A stretch of DNA of 64,000 nucleotides. It comes from Limnohabitans sp. 2KL-51. GTDB taxonomy: Bacteria > Pseudomonadota > Gammaproteobacteria > Burkholderiales > Burkholderiaceae_C. Of this stretch, positions 1 to 8,552 are shown piece by piece (position 1 is the first letter of the stretch; each line of letters begins with the position of its first letter). A program made the translations under genes and the position numbers. The stretch spans positions 62,001 through 126,000 of the forward strand of contig NZ_NESJ01000002.1 in assembly GCF_003063645.1 (NCBI RefSeq), written 5' to 3'. The notes under the pieces are model-generated. The model was not told the origin of the DNA. It saw nothing but the letters and a program-made list of their open reading frames with translations, and ran no database searches.

Positions 1-339
1 CAAAGCACCCTTGACGGCTTGCAACTGGCGTTGAAGCAGTTGGATATTGCGCAAATGGTCTTGTTTGCACTGCTGCAGGTCTGCCTGCAGGTTCTGCCAC
101 AAGACAGGCACGGGGTCTTGGCCAGCAGCCCATTGGGCAACTTGGGACAGCCGTTCCAAAATGGAGATTCTCTCTTCCTGCAAAGCCTCAAAGCCCGCCA
201 TGTCGCGGGCTTTTAACACCTCAAACTCGAAAGCCAGCAACTCGGCCAGGCGTGCGGTATCCACCGGCGCATGGTCAAGCCACGCATCCATCGTGTCGTG
301 ATGTGGGTCCAGCGCAGGCATGGTGGGGCTGAGGCTCAT
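1..339 (-). CDS. flgN: FlgN flagellar export chaperone, 3' end missing
   Basis: FlgN is the cytoplasmic chaperone that keeps the hook-filament junction proteins FlgK and FlgL export-ready. The reading frame is open from an ATG at 337-339 to the left edge of the window, giving 113 visible residues. It is rich in Leu, Gln and Glu with heptad-like spacing, as expected for the helical, coiled-coil FlgN family. It starts 7 bases after the flgM stop, and a GGAAT stretch just before the ATG can serve as ribosome binding site. Gene order flgA-flgM-flgN on one strand is the classical one and is the main support, because FlgN sequences are poorly conserved. The C-terminus lies outside the window. Confidence 0.8.
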   Translation of the reverse strand, partial: MSLSPTMPALDPHHDTMDAWLDHAPVDTARLAELLAFEFEVLKARDMAGFEALQEERISILERLSQVAQWAAGQDPVPVLWQNLQADLQQCKQDHLRNIQLLQRQLQAVKGAL

Positions 340-346
340 GCCAAAC

Positions 347-649
347 TCATTCCTTGATCATTTTTTCAATGGCCAAGAAATTTTCGGCAATGCGGCGCGT
401 GTCAATGGGGTATTGACCCTTTTGGATGGCCTCTTTGATGGCCTCCACCTTGGCCCGGTCGAATTCTGGCTCTTGCATGGCTTTTTGCGCAACAGCGCTC
501 AGTTTGACTTCGTCCGCCTGGGGCGCCAATACCTTGGTCAGGCCTTCGGACGCAACGTCCGAGTCGCGCTCCTGGGCCTTCGCAGACACCTGCCGATTGG
601 ACGCGTCCATTTGGGCAACCCGGCGAAAACTAGAGATGGGATCAGTCAT
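347..649 (-). CDS. flgM: Anti-sigma-28 factor FlgM
   Basis: FlgM binds and inactivates sigma-28 (FliA) until the hook is complete, and is then secreted so that flagellin and other late genes are expressed. The 100-residue product has the usual FlgM size. Its C-terminal half carries the typical pattern: a VKLSAVAQ-like helix, then VEAIKEAIQKGQYPIDTRRIAENFL-type residues ending in a short helix with EKMIKE. I chose the ATG at 647-649, which gives MTDPISSF, because a sigma-28-type promoter lies at 704-730. The longer frame would place its start before the transcription start. The gene sits between flgA and flgN. Confidence 0.93.
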   Translation of the reverse strand: MTDPISSFRRVAQMDASNRQVSAKAQERDSDVASEGLTKVLAPQADEVKLSAVAQKAMQEPEFDRAKVEAIKEAIQKGQYPIDTRRIAENFLAIEKMIKE

Positions 650-703
650 GATGATTCTCTTTTCTGGTCTCTTTTTGTTGAGCAGAAACCTCGCTCGTAA
701 ACA

Positions 704-730
704 GAATCGGCACCTGATTCTAGAACTTGA
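704..730 (-). promoter_or_regulatory. Sigma-28-type promoter of flgMN
   Basis: Read on the minus strand, TCAAGTTC is followed by 11 bases and GCCGATTC, close to the enterobacterial sigma-28 consensus TAAAGTTT-N11-GCCGATAA. Transcription would start near 697, about 48 bases before the flgM ATG. This fits the known autoregulation of FlgM by the sigma factor it inhibits. The same -35/-10 wording recurs before the first flagellin gene (16400-16426). Confidence 0.75.
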
Positions 731-773
731 GCCCAACACGCGTTTATTTTCTTAAATTTCATCTTTTGGCATT

Positions 774-1592
774 TCAAAGGCCTTGGACCTGATTGGGACC
801 TTTGACCAGCCCCGTCAGCATGCGCCCGGAATCGCGGTTTTTGAGCTTGATTTGCTCGCCATAGCGACCGTCTTGCTGCGCTTCTACACGGGCCGAGATC
901 TGGAAACCCTGGGCTTGCCCGATCGACATCAGCACCATTTGGCCTCTTTTGACGAGCAAAGTGGGTCGAATGTCTTGACTTCGCAGCGGGGTATCGGGGC
1001 GCACATCGCGCACCACCTCACTGTGCAAAATTTGTGAAACTTGTTCCAACACATTGACGGGCATGCTGGATGTATCGGCATCCACCAGACGAACATGAGC
1101 CTCGGTCAAGGTCATGCCGCGCTGCAGCGGGACGGCAGCTACCAGAACCTGGCGTTTCTCCACCGGGGCGGGCTCTGCCTTGACGGGACCAGCCGGAACC
1201 GCCACGCGCCCGGTCACAGCCACACGCACATAAAGCTGCCACGCCGGTTGGGCACAGCGAACGCGGATGGTATCGGGGCTGGCAAAGGGCAGATCCATGG
1301 CCAGGGGACCGGTGCAGGCCTTGACCTGCAGGCGCGGGTCCAGGGGGGCGAGCACCACCGACTCGGCTGGGACCGATTGGGTTTGCACCACCCAATCGAG
1401 CACCGACTTTTGCAGCGCCATAGCAGGTGAAGCAGGTGAAGCAGGGATCGCAGCCCAGGCCGGAACGCCGAACCAACAGAAAACCGCTCCGAGCCAGAGG
1501 CCACGAAGCATGACCTGATCCAGAAGTCGGCACAGCATTTGCATGGAGGGTTTCATAGGTGTGAAAGTTTTGACAGTGTTCATGATTGACAT
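774..1592 (-). CDS. flgA: Flagellar P-ring assembly chaperone FlgA
   Basis: FlgA is the periplasmic chaperone needed to assemble the FlgI P-ring around the rod. The 272-residue product starts with a long signal sequence: a hydrophobic stretch around residues 31-46, with likely cleavage after AWA at residue 47. The C-terminal half has the SAF/ChapFlgA domain, including the VLVAAVPLQRGM segment and the closing ALVKGPNQV-like end. Start choice is uncertain: ATGs also occur at 1583 and 1556, and all give a usable signal peptide. The gene leads the flgA-flgM-flgN run and is divergent from the LysM/transglycosylase gene. Confidence 0.9.
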   Translation of the reverse strand: MSIMNTVKTFTPMKPSMQMLCRLLDQVMLRGLWLGAVFCWFGVPAWAAIPASPASPAMALQKSVLDWVVQTQSVPAESVVLAPLDPRLQVKACTGPLAMDLPFASPDTIRVRCAQPAWQLYVRVAVTGRVAVPAGPVKAEPAPVEKRQVLVAAVPLQRGMTLTEAHVRLVDADTSSMPVNVLEQVSQILHSEVVRDVRPDTPLRSQDIRPTLLVKRGQMVLMSIGQAQGFQISARVEAQQDGRYGEQIKLKNRDSGRMLTGLVKGPNQVQGL

Positions 1593-1598
1593 CTACCA

Positions 1599-1614
1599 AG
1601 CAAAAACGAGACCA
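1599..1614 (-). promoter_or_regulatory. Weak sigma-54-like element upstream of flgA
   Basis: On the minus strand TGGTCTCGTTTTTGCT has the -24 GG and -12 GC at the right spacing, but three mismatches in the -24 box. If used, transcription would start near 1588, which would favour a flgA start at 1583 or later over 1592. It is only a candidate. A similarly worded element occurs at 18665-18680. Confidence 0.25.
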
Positions 1615-1639
1615 GCCCCCGGAAACACCCACCACCGAC

Positions 1640-2767
1640 ATGAGCAACCTGTTGCCCCCTTTGCCCAGCCTGCCGGCGCTGAGCCCCCCTGCCCCAACGG
1701 GCAGCGGAGGACTGCTGCCCGCGTCGGGCCGGAGCGGGGCCTTCGGGCAGGTGCTGGCGGAGGTGTCCCCCCGCAGTGGCCTGGTCAAAGCGCAGGAAGG
1801 CGACACCTTGATTGGCCTGGTCAAGGCCCATTACCGACAAAATCAGCAGCCCATCACCGAGCATCAGGCCATGCGCCTGGCCCACCAAGTGGCCGCACGC
1901 AACCAGATTGACAACCCAAACCTGATCCTGACGGGTCAAAAAATCGATTTCTCTAGTCTGCTCATGCCGGCTCTGGCACGGGGTGAAGCCCCTGGGCCTC
2001 TGGATCTGAATGCGCGCAGCGCTCAATCCGTGGCCCAACTGGCCTCCTCTTCAACCTTGACCACCAACGCTTTGGCCAACCGCCCGATCGCTTGGGCCAG
2101 TCACCCGGCCCCCAACGGACAGCACCCGGTGCTGGACAAAACATTGGAGCGGGCCATTGCCAAGGGTTTTGTGACCGCCTCGGACGCCCCTGCCGTCAAA
2201 GACAAAATCCTGGCGCTGGCCGACCGCTACAACTTCCAGCCCGATGACTTTGCCCGCCTGAGCCTCATGGAGAGCGGCGGCATGAACCCCCAAGCCAGCA
2301 ATGGCAACTGCCATGGAATCATCCAGTTTTGCGATGGCCCCAACCGGGGCGCTGCCTCGGTGGGCTTCAAGGACAACCCCCGGGCAATTTTGGGCATGGG
2401 TTTGCTGCAGCAGTTGGACTTGGTGGACCGTTATTTCTCGCAAGCCGGTCTGCGCGTCAAAGGCCCCCCGGTCGGACTGGATGATTTGTACCTGACGGTG
2501 CTGACCCCAGCTGCCCGGCAAGAAACACGGCCCGACGCGCCGCTGTCCATTGCCGGGCAGCAGGCTCGTTACCTGCATGTGGGGCAAGACACGCGCGCGC
2601 CCATCACGCGCAACTCCATCTTGTCCGGGTTGCACACCTTGACCAACGCCTTGCTGCCCCAAGCCCCTCGCGATGCGCTTTCGCCTGTGCTGGGCGCTGT
2701 GGGCAAAGGCGGTGTAGCCCGCCTATACGACGAGGTGGCCAACACGCTGCCCACAGCGTTGCGCTGA
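1640..2767 (+). CDS. LysM-domain lytic transglycosylase-like protein, probable flagellar peptidoglycan hydrolase
   Basis: The 375-residue product has a Pro/Gly-rich N-terminal stretch and then a LysM-like segment at about residues 47-104 (EGDTL, then NPNLILTGQKI). About 100 linker residues follow, then a lysozyme-like segment around residue 211 with MESGGMNPQASNG and GIIQF, the pattern around the catalytic Glu of SLT-type transglycosylases. I chose the ATG at 1640. An upstream TTG at 1586 overlaps the start of divergent flgA and has no ribosome site. No classical signal peptide is visible, so export through the flagellar apparatus is possible. Its place beside flgA and ahead of flgB, together with the one-domain FlgJ at 10473, suggests it opens the wall for the rod. 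That role is inference. Confidence 0.6.
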   Translation: MSNLLPPLPSLPALSPPAPTGSGGLLPASGRSGAFGQVLAEVSPRSGLVKAQEGDTLIGLVKAHYRQNQQPITEHQAMRLAHQVAARNQIDNPNLILTGQKIDFSSLLMPALARGEAPGPLDLNARSAQSVAQLASSSTLTTNALANRPIAWASHPAPNGQHPVLDKTLERAIAKGFVTASDAPAVKDKILALADRYNFQPDDFARLSLMESGGMNPQASNGNCHGIIQFCDGPNRGAASVGFKDNPRAILGMGLLQQLDLVDRYFSQAGLRVKGPPVGLDDLYLTVLTPAARQETRPDAPLSIAGQQARYLHVGQDTRAPITRNSILSGLHTLTNALLPQAPRDALSPVLGAVGKGGVARLYDEVANTLPTALR

Positions 2768-2770
2768 ACA

Positions 2771-2830
2771 GCGGCAAATCTTGGCCGCAGGGCTTTGCCG
2801 CTGACGGCAAATTGCCGCTCCCGGCGGCAA
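2771..2830. promoter_or_regulatory. Cluster of TTGCCGC/GCGGCAA half-sites, candidate enhancer for flgB
   Basis: Six copies or near-copies of one heptamer occur in 60 bases in both orientations: GCGGCAA at 2771, TTGGCCGC at 2781, TTGCCGC at 2795, CGGCAA at 2805, TTGCCGC at 2812 and GCGGCAA at 2824. The middle pair forms the palindrome CGGCAAATTGCCG. The cluster lies about 65-125 bases before the expected start of the sigma-54 promoter at 2868-2884, a usual place for an NtrC-type activator to bind. Related half-sites occur at 31525-31541 before the pse operon. Binding by the activator at 35071 is inference. The inverted repeats could also act as a terminator for the upstream gene, but no T-tract is present. 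Confidence 0.5.
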
Positions 2831-2867
2831 GGGTGCATCGGTCTAACGCCAAAGACAACACATTTAC

Positions 2868-2884
2868 TTGGCACGGCTTTTGCA
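2868..2884 (+). promoter_or_regulatory. Sigma-54 promoter of the flgB operon
   Basis: TTGGCACGGCTTTTGCA matches the sigma-54 consensus TGGCACG-N4-TTGCW at every fixed position, with -24 GG at 2870-2871 and -12 GC at 2882-2883. Transcription would start near 2895, leaving a leader of about 80 bases before flgB. A sigma-54 activator gene lies in the same flagellar region at 35071. Confidence 0.85.
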
Positions 2885-2973
2885 GCTATCGACCACAAGC
2901 CGCTCAACTTGAGCATCCTTCGTCAAAAAATTGACGACACCTGTCCATCGAAACCACGACCCCAGGAGTCCAG

Positions 2974-3363
2974 ATGAATTTGTTAAACCAGGCACTCGGT
3001 GTGCATGAACAAGCTTTGCAAGTCAAAAGCCGACGCCTGGAAGTGTTGGCGCAAAACATCGCCAATGCCGACACGCCCAACTACAAAGCGCGGGACATCG
3101 ACTTCAAGGCCGTCATGAAAGAAACCCAATTCCAGGACAACGCCATGCAGGCCACCAGCCAAGGCCACTTTGAAGTGGGCCAGGGGCTCGACGCCGACGG
3201 CATGCGTTACCGCACCCCATTCAACACCGCTTTTGACGGCAACACCGTTGAAATGAGTGTCGAACAAGCCCAGTACGGTAAAGCCGCAGCCGACTACCAG
3301 GCCACGCTGAACTTTCTGGAAAGCCGGGTGAGCAGTGTGCGCAAAGCATTGAGAGGAGACTGA
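2974..3363 (+). CDS. flgB: Flagellar proximal rod protein FlgB
   Basis: FlgB is one of the proximal rod proteins of the basal body and is exported by the flagellar type III system. The 129-residue product is of normal size. It has the rod/hook N-terminal motif LEVLAQNIANADTPNYKARD at about residues 22-41 and the C-terminal coiled segment typical of axial proteins. CAGGAG lies just before the ATG. It is the first gene of a run that continues without large gaps through flgL. Two bases separate its stop from flgC. Confidence 0.97.
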   Translation: MNLLNQALGVHEQALQVKSRRLEVLAQNIANADTPNYKARDIDFKAVMKETQFQDNAMQATSQGHFEVGQGLDADGMRYRTPFNTAFDGNTVEMSVEQAQYGKAAADYQATLNFLESRVSSVRKALRGD

Positions 3364-3365
3364 TC

Positions 3366-3791
3366 ATGGCCATGGACAACATTTTTGGCATTGCCGGCAC
3401 GGCGCTCAACGCGCAGCTGACCCGCATGAACGCCACCGCCTCCAACCTGGCCAACGCAGGCACCGTGGCCACCACCGAGCAAGACGCTTTTCGCGCCAAA
3501 CGCCCGGTGTTCAAGGCCTTGGTAGACGCGCAAATGACCCACAACGGCGCCCCTTATGTGGGTGGCGTGAAGATCGACCGCATGGCCGATGACACCGCAC
3601 CGCCACGCCGCGTGTCCGACCCGAACAACCCCTTGGCCGACAAGGACGGTTACGTCTACCAGACCAACGTGAGCGAAGTCACCGAGATGGTCGAGATGAT
3701 GGCCGCCGCACGCTCTTACCAAAACAACGTCGAAGTGATCAACACGGCGCGTCAACTGATGATGCGCACGCTGGACATCTCCAAGGCCTGA
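3366..3791 (+). CDS. flgC: Flagellar proximal rod protein FlgC
   Basis: FlgC is a proximal rod protein that stacks with FlgB and FlgF under the distal rod. The 141-residue product has the N-terminal axial motif (MNATASNLANAGTVATTE) and the conserved C-terminal end with VTEMVEMMAAARSYQNNVE, both diagnostic for FlgC. It follows flgB by two bases with GAGGAGA before the start, so translation is probably coupled. Length is close to that of the E. coli protein. Confidence 0.97.
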   Translation: MAMDNIFGIAGTALNAQLTRMNATASNLANAGTVATTEQDAFRAKRPVFKALVDAQMTHNGAPYVGGVKIDRMADDTAPPRRVSDPNNPLADKDGYVYQTNVSEVTEMVEMMAAARSYQNNVEVINTARQLMMRTLDISKA

Positions 3792-3805
3792 CCTGAAAGC
3801 ACCCC

Positions 3806-4495
3806 ATGGCCACCCCTAACGTCGCATCCTCCAGCCTGCTCCAAAACGTCTCGCGCTACGAAGACGTCAAAGACGCAGCCAAGAAAACCAACGAGGACAT
3901 GGGCAAGCAGGAATTCCTCACCTTGTTCACCGCGCAGTTGCAAAACCAGAACCCATTGGAGCCCGTCAAGAACGAAGCTTTTGTGGCCCAGCTCGCGCAG
4001 TTTTCGCAGCTCGAAGCACTGACCAACATGCAAGGCTCTCTGGACAATTTTGTGAAATCCTATTCGGGCGAACGCATGCTCGGCAGCGCCGCGCTGATCG
4101 GCAAAAAAGTCTCGGTGATCGACACCCCTACACAGCTGACGTCGGGCGGCGTCATCGATGGCAGCATCGACTTGCCCATGGGCGCCAGCCAAGTTCAACT
4201 CAGCGTGCACGACAGCCAAGGCCGCTTGGTGCAAGAGCTGGTGGCAGGCCCCCAGTTGCCGGGCACAGCCCCCGTTTCATGGAATGGCAAGGACGCCACC
4301 GACAAACCCGCGCCCAGTGGTCTGTACCGCTTGAGCGCCACAGCAACTGTCAACGGCAAGAGTGTCCCGGTCCCGGTCAGCACCTTGTCCACGGTCCGTG
4401 CGATCTCCAGCAATCCAGCCGATGGCAGCGTCAGCGTCGAAGTCGACGGTGGCAAAACCATGCTGCTGACCGACGTCAAGCGCGTGGGCAGTTAA
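3806..4495 (+). CDS. flgD: Flagellar hook-capping protein FlgD
   Basis: FlgD forms the temporary cap under which hook subunits polymerise, and is not kept in the finished flagellum. The 229-residue product has the FlgD N-terminal segment with the KQEFLTLFTAQLQNQNPLEP core near residues 33-52, followed by QLAQFSQLEALTNM. The C-terminal half is the FlgD Ig/tudor-like region, including the SWNGKDATDKPAPSG pattern. It lies between flgC and flgE, as in most proteobacteria. Confidence 0.96.
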   Translation: MATPNVASSSLLQNVSRYEDVKDAAKKTNEDMGKQEFLTLFTAQLQNQNPLEPVKNEAFVAQLAQFSQLEALTNMQGSLDNFVKSYSGERMLGSAALIGKKVSVIDTPTQLTSGGVIDGSIDLPMGASQVQLSVHDSQGRLVQELVAGPQLPGTAPVSWNGKDATDKPAPSGLYRLSATATVNGKSVPVPVSTLSTVRAISSNPADGSVSVEVDGGKTMLLTDVKRVGS

Positions 4496-4549
4496 GCCCA
4501 TCAACGCCCCAACACATTCACACCCAACGCCTCACAGGAGCACTCCAGC

Positions 4550-6937
4550 ATGTCTTTCTACACCTCGCTCACCGGACTGAACTCTGCCACCGCCCAATTG
4601 GCCGTCACCTCCAACAACATCGCCAACGTGGGCACCTCGGGCTTCAAGCGCTCAAGGGCCGACTTCGGCGACATTTTCTCGACATCGCCGCTGCAAAAAT
4701 CGTCCAGCAACATTGGTCAGGGCGTCTCGCTCAAGCAGGTGAGCCAGGAATTCAGCCAGGGCAACATCTCGACCTCGGGCAACTCGCTCGATCTGGCCAT
4801 CACGGGCGACGGTTTCTTCCCGCTCAAAACGCCCGATGGTCTGCAAGACATTTACACCCGCAACGGCTCCTTCACACTGAACGACCAAAACAACGTGGTC
4901 AACTCCACCGGGCAACGCCTGATGGCCGCATCGGTCGACTCGTCCGGCAAGGCCGACTTGACCGACCTGAACGCCCTGACCATCCCCCCCAAGACGTCAG
5001 GCGAAGCGGTTGAAACCACCCAAATCCAGCTCGGCCTGAACCTGCCGGCCGACTCGGTGGTGATCACGGCCGACTTTGACCGCACCAACCCCAGCACCTA
5101 CAACAAGAGCACCGCCTTGACGGTGTACGACAGCGGTGGCAACGGCTACCTGGCCACGGTGTACTACGCCAAAACCCAAAACGCGAGCCAAGACCAAACG
5201 CCCCCCAGCTCCAAGTGGCAAACCTACTTTTTTGTGGGTGACACCCAAGTCAAACCGGCTTTGCAGCAAGCGACCGACAAAGTCGGTGGCACATTGTTTG
5301 TCAACAAGTATGGCGATGTCTTGCCCAAGAGCGACCCCCGTGTGGTCCCCAGCTCTGGCACCACCGAGATGTTTTCGCTGGACCAACTGACTGACGTGCG
5401 ACGATCCTCCCCAGCCACGGCTGTTGGCAGCTCGCTGAGCACAACCAACTTCGTGAATGGCGCCTTGGTCGGCGCCACTACCGGCACCTTGAGTTTCAAG
5501 ATCAAAGCCGATGCCCCCGTGGCCAATCAAACTGCCGCCGCGACCGATCAGACCATCACCTACACCCTGAAAGCTGGCGACCAAGACCCCGAAGTGTTGG
5601 CACGGAACCTTCAAATTGCCATCAACAACGTGCTCGGCTCATTGCCCGAAACACCGGCAACGCTGGGTTCAGCCCCTGGTGTGACACCCGTCGTCGAACC
5701 CACGCCAGCCATCCAAAATGCCCGTTTCGGCATCACCGTCGCTTTTGACCCTGACACCACCAAGTTCTCCATTGCCTCGGGCACCACAGGCGATGGCTCC
5801 AGCATCGTGGTCAGCGCCGCTGATGCCAAAGCCATCGCTTTATTGGGCCTGACCGACTCGCCTACCTTGACCGTGCCCTCATCCACCACCGAGGCTGTGC
5901 GCGGCAAGGTCAGTGAACCCGCAGTTTTGCGCGGTGAGACCATGACCATCAACACCACCAAAAGTATCAGCACCACATCGTCCAACAAAGACTTTTTTGT
6001 GTCGGTGGACGGCTATGCCTTCAAGACGGAACTGCCATTCCCCACCACCTACACCAACATCGACAGTTTTGCCAAGGCCCTGCAAGACAGCATCAACGGC
6101 AAAACCGACCCGGCCACAGGCCGCAAAGTCTCCGGTGTCGTGGTCAACTTCGACCCCAAGGCCAAACAATTCATTTTCACAACGGGCACCACCGGTGAAA
6201 ACTCGGCCATCCAGGTGACCGGATCTGCCGACTGGGGATTGGCCAACACCGAAATGACATTTGGCTCCACCAGCGAGTGGAAAAAATTGACCCAATTCAC
6301 AGAAAATGGCGCACTGCAATTTGTTAAAAATGGCATTCAAACCGAAGATGCCGCAGGGCTGTCTGAACAAACCGAATGGTGGCCTGTTTACTTGGACCGT
6401 GGCGAGCTCAGCTTCGACCTGACCGGTAAACCCATCTCGCCACTGGTGGGCATGCCCTTCGAAACCGCGTTCTTGGCAGGCGGCAAGGGTGCCCTGACCA
6501 TGTCCATCGACTTCACCAAGTCCACCCAATACTCCAGCGCATTCGCGGTGCTCTCACAGTCGCAAGACGGTGCCCCTGAGGGCGAGTTGATGGGTCTGAA
6601 CATCGGTGTGGACGGCCTGGTCAATGCGACTTACTCCAATGGCTCGCAAGTGTCCTTGGGCAAGATCGTGCTGGCCAACTTCTCCAGCCCTTCAGGTCTT
6701 CGCCAGGTGGGTGATGCCAGCTACTTGTCCTCGGCCATCTCGGGTGTCGCCAAAGTCGGCGAAGCCGGTTCTGCAGGTTTCGGTTCGATCCGCGCGGGTG
6801 CCACCGAGCGTGCCAACGTGGACTTGACGCAAGAGCTGGTGGACCTGATCACCGCGCAGCGTAACTTCCAGGCCAACGCCAAGGCCATTGAAACCAGCTC
6901 CACCATGACCAGCGCCATCATCAACATCCGCTCTTGA
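4550..6937 (+). CDS. flgE: Flagellar hook protein FlgE, enlarged
   Basis: FlgE builds the flexible hook. The N-terminus (MSFYTSLTGLNSATAQLAVT with the NNIANVGTSGFKRSRADF segment) and C-terminus (ELVDLITAQRNFQANAKAIE, ending in IINIRS) are standard FlgE axial regions. At 795 residues it is nearly twice the Salmonella hook protein (about 400). The extra length is in the middle, about residues 150-640, Thr/Ser/Asp rich and consistent with added surface domains. AGGAG lies about ten bases before the ATG. A frameshift or fusion is unlikely, because the frame is continuous and the ends are intact. Confidence 0.96.
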   Translation: MSFYTSLTGLNSATAQLAVTSNNIANVGTSGFKRSRADFGDIFSTSPLQKSSSNIGQGVSLKQVSQEFSQGNISTSGNSLDLAITGDGFFPLKTPDGLQDIYTRNGSFTLNDQNNVVNSTGQRLMAASVDSSGKADLTDLNALTIPPKTSGEAVETTQIQLGLNLPADSVVITADFDRTNPSTYNKSTALTVYDSGGNGYLATVYYAKTQNASQDQTPPSSKWQTYFFVGDTQVKPALQQATDKVGGTLFVNKYGDVLPKSDPRVVPSSGTTEMFSLDQLTDVRRSSPATAVGSSLSTTNFVNGALVGATTGTLSFKIKADAPVANQTAAATDQTITYTLKAGDQDPEVLARNLQIAINNVLGSLPETPATLGSAPGVTPVVEPTPAIQNARFGITVAFDPDTTKFSIASGTTGDGSSIVVSAADAKAIALLGLTDSPTLTVPSSTTEAVRGKVSEPAVLRGETMTINTTKSISTTSSNKDFFVSVDGYAFKTELPFPTTYTNIDSFAKALQDSINGKTDPATGRKVSGVVVNFDPKAKQFIFTTGTTGENSAIQVTGSADWGLANTEMTFGSTSEWKKLTQFTENGALQFVKNGIQTEDAAGLSEQTEWWPVYLDRGELSFDLTGKPISPLVGMPFETAFLAGGKGALTMSIDFTKSTQYSSAFAVLSQSQDGAPEGELMGLNIGVDGLVNATYSNGSQVSLGKIVLANFSSPSGLRQVGDASYLSSAISGVAKVGEAGSAGFGSIRAGATERANVDLTQELVDLITAQRNFQANAKAIETSSTMTSAIINIRS

Positions 6938-6978
6938 TCCACTGAAAAAGCCACGACTGAACCCCAGAGAGCCGCACC

Positions 6979-7740
6979 ATGGACCGCCTTGTCTTCACAT
7001 CGAACGCCACCATCAAAGAGCAGTCCACGGCACGCCAGGTGCTGGTCAACGACCTGGCCAACGTGTCCACGGTGGGTTTCAAAAGCAGCTTCGACGTGGC
7101 CTTGCAATCGGTAAAAGTCGAGGGTGCGGGTTTTGAATCCCGCTTCCAGGCTCAAACCGTTTCGCGAGACTTGATTCGCATGGACCCCGGACCGGTCATG
7201 GCCACCGGCCGCCCGATGGACGTGGCCTTGGCAGGCACCGCTGTGCTGACGGTTCAGGCCCCCAATGGTGACCTGGCTTTCACGCGCAGGGGCGATCTGA
7301 AAGTGAACATTCAGGGGCAACTGGAAAACGGCTCTGGCCACTTGGTGCTGGGCGAAGCCGGCCCCATCACCATCCCACCGGGACTGACGGTCAACGTCAA
7401 CCCGGACGGCAGCGTCTATGCACGCGACCCAGCGCAGGTCGGACCCGCCATAGACGTCTTGATCGACCGCTTGCGCTTACGCGACGTCAAAGGCGTGAGC
7501 CTGGGCCGACGTGAAGACGGTTTGTTCAAGGTGTCGGAAAAACCAGATGGCACAGACATTGCATTGGGAGAAAGCCTGCCCAAAGTGATTCCGCAAGCCC
7601 TGGAGGGCAGCAACGTCAGTGCCATTACGGCCATGACACGGTTGATCGATCACTCGCGCAGTTTTGAAACCCAGATTCGCATCATCAAGGAAATGAAAGG
7701 ACTCGACGAGTCCGGCGCTTCCATGATGAAAGCCGCTTAA
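6979..7740 (+). CDS. flgF: Flagellar proximal rod protein FlgF
   Basis: FlgF is a rod component between FlgB/C and the distal rod protein FlgG. The 253-residue protein has the short N-terminus MDRLVFTSNATIKEQS and the axial motif LVNDLANVSTVGFKSSFD. It also has the C-terminal SNVSAITAMTRLIDHSRSFE block that separates FlgF from FlgG, and ends in an amphipathic segment. It lies between flgE and flgG with about 40- and 20-base spacers. Confidence 0.96.
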   Translation: MDRLVFTSNATIKEQSTARQVLVNDLANVSTVGFKSSFDVALQSVKVEGAGFESRFQAQTVSRDLIRMDPGPVMATGRPMDVALAGTAVLTVQAPNGDLAFTRRGDLKVNIQGQLENGSGHLVLGEAGPITIPPGLTVNVNPDGSVYARDPAQVGPAIDVLIDRLRLRDVKGVSLGRREDGLFKVSEKPDGTDIALGESLPKVIPQALEGSNVSAITAMTRLIDHSRSFETQIRIIKEMKGLDESGASMMKAA

Positions 7741-7759
7741 CACCTGACAGGAGAGCCCC

Positions 7760-8545
7760 ATGGATGCCTCAATGTGGATTGCCAAGACCGGCCTGGATGC
7801 GCAGCAAACGCGCATGTCGGTCATCTCGAACAACCTGGCCAACGTCAATACGACGGGCTTCAAGCGCGACCGCGCCACCTTCGAAGACATGCTCTACCAG
7901 AACCTGCGCCAACCCGGGGCCCAGGTGGGCGCCGACGCACAAGCCCCCACAGGCTTGATGCTGGGCACCGGCGTGCGGATTGTTGCCACCGAAAAAACCC
8001 ACACCCAAGGCAGTTTGGTGACCACCAAAAATGCGCTGGACATGGCGGTGCAAGGTGATGGCTTTTTCCAAATCTCCCAGCCTGACGGCACGATTGCTTA
8101 TTCGCGTGACGGCAGCTTCAAGCTCTCTGCCACCGGTCAGCTGGTCACCGCCAACGGCGCGCCTTTGCAGCCGGCCATCAACATCCCCCCCAACGTGGCC
8201 AGCATCTCGATCGGCCAGGATGGCACGGTGTCGGTAGAGACCGCAGCAGGCGGCGGCGCCCAGGTGCTGGGGCAGATTCAAATTGCCCGCTTTTCCAACC
8301 CTGCAGGCCTGCAAGCCATTGGCCAGAACATGCTCAAGGAAACGACGGCCAGTGGTGCACCCGTGGTCTCGCAGCCCGGCCAGACCGGCGCTGGTCAGTT
8401 GATGCAAGGGGCGCTGGAGGCGTCCAACGTGAACGTGGTGGAAGAAATGGTCAACATGATCGAGACCCAACGCGCTTACGAAATCAACTCCAAAGCCATC
8501 TCTGCCGTAGACGGCATGCTGCGCTTCCTGAACAACAACATGTAA
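7760..8545 (+). CDS. flgG: Flagellar distal rod protein FlgG
   Basis: FlgG forms the distal rod that spans the periplasm through the P- and L-rings. The 261-residue product has normal family length. Its N-terminal [20 protein letters not shown] and [15 protein letters not shown] motifs are diagnostic, as is the C-terminal [20 protein letters not shown]. The GACAGGAGAG ribosome site is strong. It is followed after seven bases by flgH. Confidence 0.97.
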   Translation: MDASMWIAKTGLDAQQTRMSVISNNLANVNTTGFKRDRATFEDMLYQNLRQPGAQVGADAQAPTGLMLGTGVRIVATEKTHTQGSLVTTKNALDMAVQGDGFFQISQPDGTIAYSRDGSFKLSATGQLVTANGAPLQPAINIPPNVASISIGQDGTVSVETAAGGGAQVLGQIQIARFSNPAGLQAIGQNMLKETTASGAPVVSQPGQTGAGQLMQGALEASNVNVVEEMVNMIETQRAYEINSKAISAVDGMLRFLNNNM

Positions 8546-8552
8546 GCCCGCC

